Below are positions 1 to 7,951 of a DNA stretch of 53,106 nt, in pieces. The notes below the pieces were generated by a model, which was not told the origin of the DNA, ran no database searches, and saw only the letters and a list, made by a program, of their open reading frames with translations. A program made the position numbers and the translations under genes. This DNA is from Anaerolineales bacterium (lineage in GTDB: Bacteria; Chloroflexota; Anaerolineae; Anaerolineales; Villigracilaceae). The stretch is taken from positions 1 through 53,106 of the forward strand of contig JABFSL010000027.1 in NCBI GenBank assembly GCA_013140605.1, read 5' to 3'. Position 1 is the first letter of the stretch. Each line of letters begins with the position of its first letter.

Positions 1-387
1 TAAAATAGGTGTCGTGCGGACAAAGTCCACAAAATAGGCATTGATGACATTCTCAGGAGTTTTGCTGATGGAGACCACAACCTTATCTCCGACCGAAAGA
101 TCATAATCACCCGAGCGGATCTGACGCTTGCCGTAATCAATTTCCATAATGATGCCCGCATATTCACCATCAAGAATATTCACACGAGCGATCTGATAGG
201 TCTGCGTACGGCCGCCCATATCGATCTCGCCCTCTTCGATGATTTGGGTTACTTCGGCCCGCACAGTATCCGCGCCAAAAGTGGAGAATCCTTCGCCGGG
301 CAATTCAACATTATTGAAATACGGCCATACAAAAAAGAAAACGATCGCCGCAATAATGAGAATGATCTGCCATTTGAACTGTTTCAT
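1..387 (-). CDS. YibE/F family membrane protein, N-terminal part (3' end outside window)
   Basis: Reading the minus strand from an ATG at 387 gives 129 open codons to the window edge. The protein starts with a short charged segment and one hydrophobic helix (about residues 6-20, IILIIAAIVFFFVW), followed by a beta-rich extracytoplasmic domain containing VRAEVTQIIEEGEI and RVNILDGEYAG. This arrangement resembles the N-terminal soluble domain of YibE/F proteins, whose multi-helix membrane part would follow outside the window. An AAGGAAT ribosome-binding site lies just upstream of the ATG. It is the last visible gene of a minus-strand run after the M50 protease and the solute-binding lipoprotein. 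The family call rests on remembered similarity; transport function in this family is not established. Confidence 0.6.
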   Translation of the reverse strand, partial: MKQFKWQIILIIAAIVFFFVWPYFNNVELPGEGFSTFGADTVRAEVTQIIEEGEIDMGGRTQTYQIARVNILDGEYAGIIMEIDYGKRQIRSGDYDLSVGDKVVVSISKTPENVINAYFVDFVRTTPIL

Positions 388-402
388 AAAATTCCTTGAT
401 AA

Positions 403-441
403 AGCTAACAGCTAAATGCTAATAGCTCTTAGCGTTTAGCT
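403..441. repeat. Stuttering quasi-palindrome between two genes
   Basis: The spacer is built from degenerate copies of GCTAA/TTAGC words that can fold on themselves (AGCTAACAGCTAA against TTAGCGTTTAGCT). It ends on the stop codon of the upstream gene. Similar low-complexity hairpins occur at 9905-9942 and 52685-52738. Confidence 0.5.
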
Positions 442-1810
442 ACTTACTCAAATCATTTGCAGTGGATTGCATTTGGGCCAATATCGCAGGTACCTGTCCG
501 CTTGGCAGGTTGACTCGATACATGTGGGCAAACCCATCGCCGAGCATGATCTTGACTCTGCGCCACGAAGCCAGTTGCGGCTGCATCTGACCTTGCGGCA
601 GGAGCGTGACCGCTTCCGCCCATTGGGGATGAGTCTTCTGGTAATCAGCAAGCAGCTCAACGGTCGAGGTGCGAAGCGGGAAGAGGTGAGTTGTCTCCAC
701 CCAGCGCGCATCCTGTTCCTTTTCCATCAGCCAGCGAGCAAATAACCATGCCGCAAGTTGTTCCTCATTCGTTGATTTTAGGATCACATACGAAGAGCCG
801 TAAACAGAAAAAGCATCTTGATTTTCTCCGGGGAATGCGGTCACTTCCCAGGTGTCAGTATTATTTGCACTTGCAAACGCGCGCGCCACTGTCGGCAGAT
901 CTTCAAGGCTGGCCGTGATGAACAACGCTTCACGAGCGGCGAATGCGGCGGTTGGGTCGGTTTCCACAGCCTGCCACGCACATTGTTTTTCAGAGAGTTC
1001 ACGCACGAATTTGAATGCGGCAATATTGTTTGGCGTGAGGAAACGATAATTGTTCTCTTCCACCACACCGCCTTCAAAAGCGAGCATCCATGCATACGCG
1101 GTGGGATGTTCGGTATCCACGATCCAGCCGCCCATGAAATCATTTTGCGCCGATGCATCTTTTAGCATGGATTGTTGCGCGCGGCACGCTTCCTGGCGAA
1201 AATCATCGGGCGCATCGGGTGATGAATCAAATCCCAACTCACCAGCCCAGGTTTTATTCCATAACAAAAAGCGCGCAGTCCGTTGCGCGGGCACAGCAAC
1301 ACGCACATCACCTGATAGATCCTGATCCCAAAACACAGTTGGAATATCGCTTGAGTCAATTCCGTACATGGGGTCATTCACATAGGGCGTCAGGTCTGTT
1401 ACCACGCCATCATCGTCCCAGCCCAATGCATGTTCAGGCAATGCGATCACCAGGTCAGGTTTATCCGCCGTAGGCAGGGATGCGGTCACGGTTTCATACA
1501 AGTTTGCAAAAGTGCCTTGATGTTGTGCCGTTACTCTGATGCCCCACTCATTTTTCAAATTGAACTCTTCGACAAATGAATCAAACAGACTCGACTCGAT
1601 GCCGTACCACGGAGTCCAGACTGTGATCTCGGAGCTTTTCAACGCTTCAATATTGACCTCAAGCCTGCTCGCTGTTTCGACGGGTGATTCTGGCTTCGGT
1701 GTTTTTGTTGCGGTCTTCGGTATTGATGCTTCTGCGGTGGATGTTCCGCCCGCCGTACAAGCGGACAAAATAATGGATGTGATGAATAGCAGGTTGATTA
1801 TTTTTTTCAT
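440..1810 (-). CDS. Extracellular solute-binding lipoprotein (ABC sugar-type, family 1)
   Basis: 456 residues when started at ATG 1810. That start gives a clean lipoprotein signal, MKKIINLLFITSIILSAC, with lipobox Cys18; the longer in-frame extension upstream lies inside the preceding gene and has no signal. A Thr/Pro-rich linker (about residues 20-45) leads to a type II periplasmic-binding fold. Typical elements are SEITVWTPW near the start, LPTADKPDLVIALP and GVVTDLTPYV, as in maltose/glycerol-3-phosphate-type binding proteins. Its ATG overlaps the protease stop as ATGA (1807-1810), so translation is probably coupled. No permease or ATPase of a sugar ABC system is in the window, so the substrate is unknown. 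Confidence 0.8.
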   Translation of the reverse strand: MKKIINLLFITSIILSACTAGGTSTAEASIPKTATKTPKPESPVETASRLEVNIEALKSSEITVWTPWYGIESSLFDSFVEEFNLKNEWGIRVTAQHQGTFANLYETVTASLPTADKPDLVIALPEHALGWDDDGVVTDLTPYVNDPMYGIDSSDIPTVFWDQDLSGDVRVAVPAQRTARFLLWNKTWAGELGFDSSPDAPDDFRQEACRAQQSMLKDASAQNDFMGGWIVDTEHPTAYAWMLAFEGGVVEENNYRFLTPNNIAAFKFVRELSEKQCAWQAVETDPTAAFAAREALFITASLEDLPTVARAFASANNTDTWEVTAFPGENQDAFSVYGSSYVILKSTNEEQLAAWLFARWLMEKEQDARWVETTHLFPLRTSTVELLADYQKTHPQWAEAVTLLPQGQMQPQLASWRRVKIMLGDGFAHMYRVNLPSGQVPAILAQMQSTANDLSK

Positions 1811-2991
1811 TGAGCAAGCGTCATGAATGGGACGGGCATCAAAACCAAAAAGAAGACAATGATCATTACATACCCGAGCAGTCGTCGGGGCGGGTCGAGC
1901 GTGGTGATCTGATCCAGCGGTTCCGCGTTGACTCGTCCCAGCCAGTATAGGATGATCGCCCACAGCCACCAGCCACTCCAAAAATATCCGCCCACGATCA
2001 GCAGACCGATAATAATTGGAAATGCCTTTCTGGCCTTGCTTCCAAACAAACCATAGATCACATGCCCGCCGTCCAATGTGCCTGCGGGGATGAGGTTCAA
2101 TGCGGTAACGAGAAGTCCCGCCCAGGCCGCAAATGCCACGGGATGAATGAACACATCCAGTCCGCCAAATGGAACGGGCTTGCCTGTGAAGAAGTAGCTG
2201 ACCCAGTATGAAATTCCCTGCGGCTCCACTGGAGCGGGGAGCAGTTTTCCAAATGTTACGAATTTTGCAAATAGATAAATAAGCGAGTTGCCTTCAAGAA
2301 AGCCGCCCGGACTTGGCTCAATGGTTCCTGTGGTGGAAAGTGATAGCCCCAGAAACAAAACAGGGATGGCGACAACAAGCCCCGCAATGGGACCTGCCAC
2401 GCCAATGTCAAAAAGGATACGTTTGTTCTTGGGGATTCCGCGCATGATAATTGCCGCGCCCATTGTCCCAAGCAATCCCAGCGGAGGTGGGAGCGGAATA
2501 AAGTAAGGCAATGTCGCGGGCGTCTTGTGATAGCGGCTCATGAAATAATGACCGAATTCATGGGCCAGCAGAATGCCAAGCAGACTGACTGCGAAAGGCC
2601 ATCCCGAGAAAATACTTTTTAAGAGCACGAGCATTTGCCCGCCAAAATCGGCAGGGAAGGGACCTTCAGGCTGCGCGCCTGCCAGCAGAACGCTAAATAC
2701 GGTCAACACGAAAAGGATGATGTTGGTGGAGATCTTATCCTTCTTCGGCTCTGGAGGCTTCGGCGCAAGATAGATCACCTGACGGCCGTCTTCGATCTTG
2801 AATAAAGGGATGGTACTGTATGGGATGAGCGAATCAGCCAAACGGTCGTAGAGAGACGCGGAATCTTCATCCAGCAGTTGACCGCGATAGCGCAGGAAAA
2901 ACCCCTTGCGTGGGTCTTCACTGGTCACATCTTCGATGCGAAAGACTCGTGATACAAGATTATTTAATACTTCAGTTTCAGGTAAAGACAT
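1807..2991 (-). CDS. Site-2-protease-type M50 membrane metalloprotease
   Basis: 394 residues. A cytoplasmic N-terminal domain of about 85 residues precedes a bundle of membrane helices. The zinc motif HEFGH is at residues 144-148 and the third ligand motif LDGGH at 306-310, preceded by NLIPAG. This layout, with a long loop between the motifs, fits the EGY/S2P-like group that cleaves membrane proteins within the bilayer. GAGGAAA lies just before ATG 2991. It is the first gene of a run with the solute-binding lipoprotein (4-bp overlap) and the YibE/F gene, so the three are probably cotranscribed. The substrate cannot be predicted. Confidence 0.88.
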   Translation of the reverse strand: MSLPETEVLNNLVSRVFRIEDVTSEDPRKGFFLRYRGQLLDEDSASLYDRLADSLIPYSTIPLFKIEDGRQVIYLAPKPPEPKKDKISTNIILFVLTVFSVLLAGAQPEGPFPADFGGQMLVLLKSIFSGWPFAVSLLGILLAHEFGHYFMSRYHKTPATLPYFIPLPPPLGLLGTMGAAIIMRGIPKNKRILFDIGVAGPIAGLVVAIPVLFLGLSLSTTGTIEPSPGGFLEGNSLIYLFAKFVTFGKLLPAPVEPQGISYWVSYFFTGKPVPFGGLDVFIHPVAFAAWAGLLVTALNLIPAGTLDGGHVIYGLFGSKARKAFPIIIGLLIVGGYFWSGWWLWAIILYWLGRVNAEPLDQITTLDPPRRLLGYVMIIVFFLVLMPVPFMTLAQ

Positions 2992-3010
2992 GTGTTTCCT
3001 CTTTATTTAC

Positions 3011-3060
3011 GAAACCCTAAAGGTCTTGCGTTTCTGGCATCAGCAGACCTTTAGTGTTTC
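3011..3060. repeat. Inverted repeat, AAACCCTAAAGGTCT family
   Basis: Two 16-nt arms (3011-3026 and 3045-3060) are inverted copies of each other with one or two mismatches, around an 18-nt centre. Related elements lie at 14607-14668 and 30999-31094. Confidence 0.65.
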
Positions 3061-3072
3061 CAGTGTACAAAG

Positions 3073-3166
3073 CGGGAGTGGATGGGAGTCGAACCCACCG
3101 CGGCCCGCAACGCGACCCGCCACAGGTGTTGAAGACCAGGAAGCCCACCGGGACCTAACCACTCCC
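3073..3166 (-). tRNA. selC: tRNA-Sec (anticodon TCA)
   Basis: On the minus strand the RNA starts GGGAGTGG and ends CCACTCCC plus discriminator G, an 8-bp acceptor stem, one pair longer than in ordinary tRNAs. A 5-bp T stem with a GGTTCGACTC loop region follows. The anticodon loop is CTTCAAC, anticodon TCA, closed by GGT/ACC with one T-T mismatch lower in the stem. The variable arm is long and GC-rich. Length is about 94 nt and CCA is not encoded. The 8+5 acceptor/T helix and the UCA anticodon are specific for selenocysteine tRNA. No selA, selB, selD or obvious selenoprotein gene is in the window. Confidence 0.85.
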
Positions 3167-3275
3167 GTTTGCAAGGATAACCGAGAGAAGATAGATTCGC
3201 AAGTTATAAGCGAATAGTCCACATAAAAGGTTAATACCTTACCCCGTATGGATTGCATCTTTTTCATATCGTTAA

Positions 3276-3314
3276 AAAATAAAACCGTCCTTTCAAAAGG
3301 ACGGTTTTATTTTG
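3276..3314 (-). terminator. Rho-independent terminator after tRNA-Pro
   Basis: AAAACCGTCCTTT and AAAGGACGGTTTT form a near-perfect hairpin flanked by AAAAT and ATTTT runs, so it could work in both directions. It sits directly 3' of tRNA-Pro on the minus strand and separates it from tRNA-Sec. Confidence 0.8.
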
Positions 3315-3317
3315 GCT

Positions 3318-3393
<76 letters not shown>

Positions 3394-3691
3394 ATTGAGC
3401 GAAGCGGATTATAGCCGTGTTTTGTCATTCTGGCAAATGAATTTTGCCAGACTTATGCCGCGTCTTATTGATACCGCCAATTACCCAAATCAGAATTATA
3501 ATTTTTGTCCATCCATTTTCATAAAATTTTGAAATTCATGCGACAAACAGTAACCGCAGGCATCCATCAGCCTGGACTGCGGAGTGCAGCACAAATTGCC
3601 AAATCAGGATATGATACTCACTTATAATTTCTTCCGGAAAGTTTAGCAAATTATGTAACAAGCGGTAAAATAGACGTATTGGAGTTGCCCC
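3394..3691 (+). promoter_or_regulatory. Intergenic region with likely promoter of the nuclease-domain gene
   Basis: No gene is visible in this 298-nt divergent spacer. Besides the tRNA-Pro promoter it holds TTAGCA (3643-3648), a 17-nt spacer and TAAAAT (3666-3671) on the plus strand, about 20 nt before the ATG at 3692. A second TATAAT-like word is at 3622. Confidence 0.45.
3408..3436 (-). promoter_or_regulatory. Sigma70-type promoter of tRNA-Pro
   Basis: On the minus strand TTGCCA (3436-3431) and TATAAT (3413-3408) are separated by exactly 17 nt. The tRNA 5' end lies 14 nt further downstream. Confidence 0.75.
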
Positions 3692-4255
3692 ATGTCAGAT
3701 ATGATTGAAGTGATTATTGATAGTATCCGCGTACACTTAATGACGCCGCAGCGTGTTGTCGTGCTTAAGCAGGCCAGCACAGACCGTTACCTTACCATTT
3801 GGGTGGGACCTTATGAAGCAGAAGCGATCACAGTTGCCTTACAGGAAGTTGAAATGGTGCGCCCGTTGACCCATGATCTGCTTAAGAATGTTTTTGGCGT
3901 CTTCAACGCGCGTATTATCCGCGTGGAGATCGTCCGCTTGCAGGATAATATTTTCTACGGGAATATTGTCGCTGAAGTCGATGGACAGGAAGTAAATGTA
4001 GATTCGCGCCCATCTGACGCCATTGCCATCGCTGTGCGTTCGCATGTGCCGATCCTTGTGCATGAAAGTGTAATGGAAACAGCGGGTGCGGAGCCTGATC
4101 AGGACCTGCCCGAGACAACGACCCCGCCGCGCAAGGAAGCGCCAGCCCCGCTTTCTGATGAAGCCAATGACAGATTATCCATTTTCAAGGATTTTATCGA
4201 CAAGCTTGATATTGATAATCCCGATACAGACAAACCCGATTCATCCTCACCCTAA
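3692..4255 (+). CDS. Bifunctional nuclease (BFN, DUF151) domain protein
   Basis: 187 residues. Residues 1-135 form a BFN domain: a start like MIEVIIDSIRVHL, the GPYEAEAITVAL segment, and VDSRPSDAIAIAVRSHVPI near the domain end. The remaining 50 residues are an acidic, Pro-rich tail. Plant members have reported nuclease activity on RNA and DNA; the role in bacteria is not settled. GGAG lies 8 nt before ATG 3692. It precedes dnaB by 16 nt and is probably cotranscribed with it. Confidence 0.82.
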   Translation: MSDMIEVIIDSIRVHLMTPQRVVVLKQASTDRYLTIWVGPYEAEAITVALQEVEMVRPLTHDLLKNVFGVFNARIIRVEIVRLQDNIFYGNIVAEVDGQEVNVDSRPSDAIAIAVRSHVPILVHESVMETAGAEPDQDLPETTTPPRKEAPAPLSDEANDRLSIFKDFIDKLDIDNPDTDKPDSSSP

Positions 4256-4271
4256 AGCTGATACAAACTCA

Positions 4272-5654
4272 ATGACAGATTATTTCCCCGAAACAGAATC
4301 CGCCGCCCCCGCCAGCCAGACGCCATCGGTAGTACCCCATAGCCGAGAAGCAGAGGAAGCCGTTGTAGGGGCGGTGCTGATTAATCCCGAAGCGTATTAC
4401 GATGTCGCCCAATTCCTTGCGGCGGATGATTTCTACATCCACCGCAACAAATGGATCTGGGAGGCGTTCACACGCTTGCACGAACAACGCATCCCCGTTG
4501 ACCTGCTGACATTATCTGAAGAACTGGATCGTTCCAACCTGCTTGCAGATGTGGGCGGTTCGGCTTATATCACCTCGCTCATCAATCAAGTCCCATCCTC
4601 GCTCAACGCGGAATCGTATGGCCGCATCGTTGAGGGACATTCCATCCGCCGTAAGATGATCACGGCCGCGAATAAGATCGCGTCCATCGCTTATAACGAA
4701 GCATCCACCGTTGATGATGTGATGAACGAGGCTGAGAAGGCCGTCTTCAACGTCAGCGAGCGCCGCCTCAAACATGACCTGCAACCGATCTCTGCCGTAT
4801 TGAGTGATTACTACGACCGTATAGATGAACTCGCCAAGCACCCTGATGACATTCACGGTGTGCCGACAGGTTTCATTGATCTAGATAGAATGTTGACAGG
4901 CTTACAGCCTTCCGACTTGCTGATCATCGCGGGACGTCCTGGTCAGGGTAAAACGGGTTTTCTACTTTCGATTGCCAAGAATGCGGCGCTGACCCATAAA
5001 AAGCATGTCGCCATCTTTTCATTGGAAATGTCCAATGAGCAGGTGGTTCAACGCCTGATCGCGCAGGAGACAGGCATTGACTCGCAGCGTTTGCGCAACG
5101 GAAAGTTGGCGGAAAATGAATGGCCGCTTTTTACTCATGCCGTTGAAGTGTTTTCCGATACACATATTTATTTGGACGATACGCCCGCCATCACGCCTTT
5201 GCAGTTGCGCACAAAATGCCGTCGTCTGCACATGGAATTTGGCATCGACCTGATCATCATCGATTATCTTCAGTTGATGGGCGGGGATTCGCGCAACGAT
5301 AACCGCGTGCAGGAAGTATCGCACATCTCACGCAGTTTGAAGGTATTGGCGCGCGAGTTGAATGTCCCTGTGCTGACCGCCGCCCAATTATCCCGTGCCG
5401 TTGAACAGCGCACTGACAAAAAACCCGTGCTTTCGGATCTGAGAGAATCGGGATCGCTGGAACAGGATGCCGATATCGTGATGTTCATCTATCGTCCCGA
5501 TCAATATGAGAAGGATACCGATAAACAGAATATTGCGGAGATCATTATCGCCAAGCATCGTAATGGACCTGTCGGCAGCGTGGAGTTAATCTTCCGCGGC
5601 GCGCTGGCGAAGTTCGAGAACGCCGCGACGAAGGTGTTTAGACCGAACGAATAA
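4272..5654 (+). CDS. dnaB: Replicative DNA helicase DnaB
   Basis: 460 residues from ATG 4272; upstream in-frame codons overlap the preceding gene and do not look like protein. The N-terminal helical domain (about 20-170) starts PHSREAEEAVVGAVLINPE. The RecA-like motor (about 190-455) has Walker A GRPGQGKTG at 221-229, Walker B LIIIDYLQLM at 327-336, and the DnaB4-type segments LKVLARELNVPV and LSDLRESGSLEQDAD. Full length, no intein. DnaB is the hexameric fork helicase, and it is followed here by a DnaD-domain protein and a DnaC-like ATPase, matching a helicase-loading function for those two. Confidence 0.96.
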   Translation: MTDYFPETESAAPASQTPSVVPHSREAEEAVVGAVLINPEAYYDVAQFLAADDFYIHRNKWIWEAFTRLHEQRIPVDLLTLSEELDRSNLLADVGGSAYITSLINQVPSSLNAESYGRIVEGHSIRRKMITAANKIASIAYNEASTVDDVMNEAEKAVFNVSERRLKHDLQPISAVLSDYYDRIDELAKHPDDIHGVPTGFIDLDRMLTGLQPSDLLIIAGRPGQGKTGFLLSIAKNAALTHKKHVAIFSLEMSNEQVVQRLIAQETGIDSQRLRNGKLAENEWPLFTHAVEVFSDTHIYLDDTPAITPLQLRTKCRRLHMEFGIDLIIIDYLQLMGGDSRNDNRVQEVSHISRSLKVLARELNVPVLTAAQLSRAVEQRTDKKPVLSDLRESGSLEQDADIVMFIYRPDQYEKDTDKQNIAEIIIAKHRNGPVGSVELIFRGALAKFENAATKVFRPNE

Positions 5655-5663
5655 TGTCATTGA

Positions 5664-5690
5664 GTAGGGGCGGGGTGACCCCGCCCCTAC
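5664..5690. repeat. Perfect GC-rich palindrome (12-bp arms, TGA loop)
   Basis: GTAGGGGCGGGG, TGA, CCCCGCCCCTAC. It lies between dnaB and the DnaD gene. Without a following T run it looks like a REP-type element rather than a terminator, although it could modulate expression inside the operon. Confidence 0.75.
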
Positions 5691-5699
5691 AAGAACAAT

Positions 5700-6356
5700 A
5701 TGGATAAATTTCCTGGCTTTACCTCCTCCGAAACATTCACTCAATTACCCGATTCGTTTATTCATCTCTTAAAAGAGATCGATGACGCGGCGGAGTTGAA
5801 GGTAATTCTCTATGCCATCTGGCGTATCGAGCATATCGAAGGACATTTCCGCGCATTGTGTGAAACTGATTTCGAGACTGAGTCGCTGGGGATGGGTCTT
5901 GGGGAGATTCAGACCGGGCTGGGAAAATCTGTCGAGCGCGGGACCATGCTCAGGTCAGAGCATGAAGCGGATGTTTTTTATTTCCTCAACTCTCCTCGGG
6001 GACGTCTCGCTGCTGAGGCGTTCGCAAAAGGCAATTGGCGTGAATCCGCAAGGATCATGTCTGAGCCAAGAAGAAAGTCAAATATTTTTAAATTGTATGA
6101 AGAAAACATTGGTGCACTCACGCCTTTATTATCAGACATGCTGCGTGAAGCGGAAAAAAATTATCCGAGCGCGTGGTTTGAAGAGGCGTTTGAAATTGCT
6201 GTAAGCCGTAATATTCGCAATTGGAAATATGTGGAAGCGATTTTGACGCGCTGGAAGGAAAAAGGGAAAGATGAAAGAAAAGATCAACAAGACATTGTCA
6301 AAGATGCAGACCGATACACGGACAGCGAGTTCTCCGAGTTCATCAACCGAGATTGA
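5700..6356 (+). CDS. DnaD-domain protein (replication initiation / helicase loading)
   Basis: 218 residues. The C-terminal part (about 125-190) has the DnaD/DnaB_2 helical domain pattern NIFKLYEENIGALTPLL, then AWFEEAFEIAVSRNIRNWKYVEAILTRW cut across two helices. The N-terminal 110 residues resemble a winged-helix-like region (GLGEIQTGLGKSVERGTML). In Firmicutes DnaD and DnaB_2 proteins help load the replicative helicase at origins. Here the gene lies between dnaB and a DnaC-like ATPase, and its 3' end overlaps the latter by 86 nt. No clear ribosome-binding site; it probably depends on the dnaB transcript. Confidence 0.8.
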   Translation: MDKFPGFTSSETFTQLPDSFIHLLKEIDDAAELKVILYAIWRIEHIEGHFRALCETDFETESLGMGLGEIQTGLGKSVERGTMLRSEHEADVFYFLNSPRGRLAAEAFAKGNWRESARIMSEPRRKSNIFKLYEENIGALTPLLSDMLREAEKNYPSAWFEEAFEIAVSRNIRNWKYVEAILTRWKEKGKDERKDQQDIVKDADRYTDSEFSEFINRD

Positions 6357-7794
6357 GAATTTGGTGAAAACACTGGGCGACCCGAACTGCCCGCATTGCG
6401 GGGGAGCGGGTTATGTCCGCATGGACTTGCCGCTCGGACATGAAAAATTTGGCAAATTGGAATCATGTGTATGCCGTGCGAAAGATGTGGCGCAGAGCGC
6501 GCGCAATCGTTTGTTTGCTTTAAGCAATTTGGATCGGCTGACCCATTTGCGGTTTGAAAACTTTAAAGCTGCGGGAAATGAAAAAGCAAAATTCATGACG
6601 CCGCAGGAAAAAGAAAATTTGTACAAGGCGTTTGAGACCTGTGAAGAATTTTCGCGCTTACATAACGGCTGGGTATTGCTCGAAGGCGGATATGGCTGCG
6701 GCAAGACTCATCTCGCGGCGGCGATTGCAAACGATGCGGTGGGCAAGGGAATGCCGACGCTTTTTATTACAGTGCCTGATCTGTTGGATTCATTGCGTTT
6801 TGCGTATGCAGACCCTGAGACAACTTTTGAGCAACGCTTTGATGAAATTCGCAGCGCGGACTTGTTGATCCTCGATGACTTTGGCACACAGAACGCAACC
6901 GCCTGGGCGCAGGAAAAATTATTCCAGATCATTAATTATCGTTATATCAATAAACTGGCGACTGTCATCACGACCAATTTGATGCTCGATGAGATCGAAG
7001 GACGTATCCGTTCGCGATTGCAGGATGATGAATTTGTAAAATATGTAAAGATTAACGCGCCTGATTATCGCCGCCCTGAAGAGACGAGTAATCCTGGCAT
7101 CTCAATGTTGTCTCTGCCTGAAATGAAAGCCATGACATTCGAGAAGTTTCAGATGCGTGAAGATGAGATCGGCAAGGAAGCGATCACAACGACCATCACC
7201 GAAAAGCAGGATAAGTTCGGGAATAAATACAAGGATAAAGAGATCACGCGCGTCAAAGTAACCAAGGAAGATGTAAAGACCTTGCATGAAGCTTTTGGCG
7301 CGGCGGCGCGTTTTGCGGAAGAACCGCATGGCTGGCTGGTGCTGCTGGGACAATCCTTCTGTGGAAAGACTCATCTCGCTTCGGCAATTGGCAATTACCG
7401 CATCGGTCTTGGCGGACAGGCGCTTCTGGTGGAAGTCTCTGCATTGCTCGATTATCTGCGTCAGACTTTTCGCCCCAGCTCCGAGGTCCCGTTTGATCGG
7501 CGTTTCCATGAAATCCGCACCACGCCTTTATTGATCCTCGATGATCTGAAAGAAAGCGGATCAAGTTCCGTCTGGGCGGAAGATAAGTTATACAGCGTTT
7601 TGAATTATCGTTACAACGCGCATCTTCCCACGGTGATTACTTCCACAATGCGGGCTGATTCCTTTGCGTTGAGTTATTCCAATTTATGGAACAAGCTGCT
7701 TGACCCAACTATGTCCCAAATCCTTGTGATCGACATGCCGCCGTATCGCCGCGTAATGAAAGCAAGCAGGGCAGGTTTGCACAAAAAGAAGTAA
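6271..7794 (+). CDS. DnaC/DnaI-like helicase loader with two tandem AAA+ domains
   Basis: 507 residues, about twice the usual DnaC length. A zinc-ribbon-like head has CPHC at 40-43 and CVC at 66-68. AAA+ domain 1 (about 95-270) has Walker A GGYGCGKTH (139-147), Walker B LLILDDF (198-204), sensor TTN (234-236) and SRL with Arg (248-250). AAA+ domain 2 (about 330-500) repeats the plan with GQSFCGKTH (360-368) and LLILDD (420-425), but TSTM replaces the sensor-1 TTN and no SRL arginine is seen. Start chosen because AAGGAAAAAGGG precedes ATG 6271; ATG 6304 is an alternative. It overlaps the DnaD gene, so translation is probably coupled. Likely loads DnaB; the second domain may be structural. Confidence 0.85.
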   Translation: MKEKINKTLSKMQTDTRTASSPSSSTEIENLVKTLGDPNCPHCGGAGYVRMDLPLGHEKFGKLESCVCRAKDVAQSARNRLFALSNLDRLTHLRFENFKAAGNEKAKFMTPQEKENLYKAFETCEEFSRLHNGWVLLEGGYGCGKTHLAAAIANDAVGKGMPTLFITVPDLLDSLRFAYADPETTFEQRFDEIRSADLLILDDFGTQNATAWAQEKLFQIINYRYINKLATVITTNLMLDEIEGRIRSRLQDDEFVKYVKINAPDYRRPEETSNPGISMLSLPEMKAMTFEKFQMREDEIGKEAITTTITEKQDKFGNKYKDKEITRVKVTKEDVKTLHEAFGAAARFAEEPHGWLVLLGQSFCGKTHLASAIGNYRIGLGGQALLVEVSALLDYLRQTFRPSSEVPFDRRFHEIRTTPLLILDDLKESGSSSVWAEDKLYSVLNYRYNAHLPTVITSTMRADSFALSYSNLWNKLLDPTMSQILVIDMPPYRRVMKASRAGLHKKK

Positions 7795-7894
7795 TTTGGA
7801 CAAGTCATCCCTTATTTGTGATGACTAATATCTATCATAAATGTGATAAATATCTTGTCAATTAACAGACCCACATGATACAATTTTTACAACA

Positions 7895-7922
7895 AAACAG
7901 CCTATATTTATAGGCTGTTTTT
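7895..7922 (+). terminator. Rho-independent terminator after the loader gene
   Basis: AAACAGCCTATA and TATAGGCTGTTTTT form a hairpin ending in a T run, 100 nt after the loader stop codon. It closes the dnaB transcription unit. Confidence 0.8.
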
Positions 7923-7951
7923 CATTCCCAATTTAAACGAGGTTAAAAAAC

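Noticed and set aside
3040-3267. Minus-strand frame of 75 codons
   Set aside because: It runs through tRNA-Sec and its flanks.
4086-4271. N-terminal extension of DnaB
   Set aside because: It overlaps the nuclease-domain gene in another frame and does not resemble DnaB.
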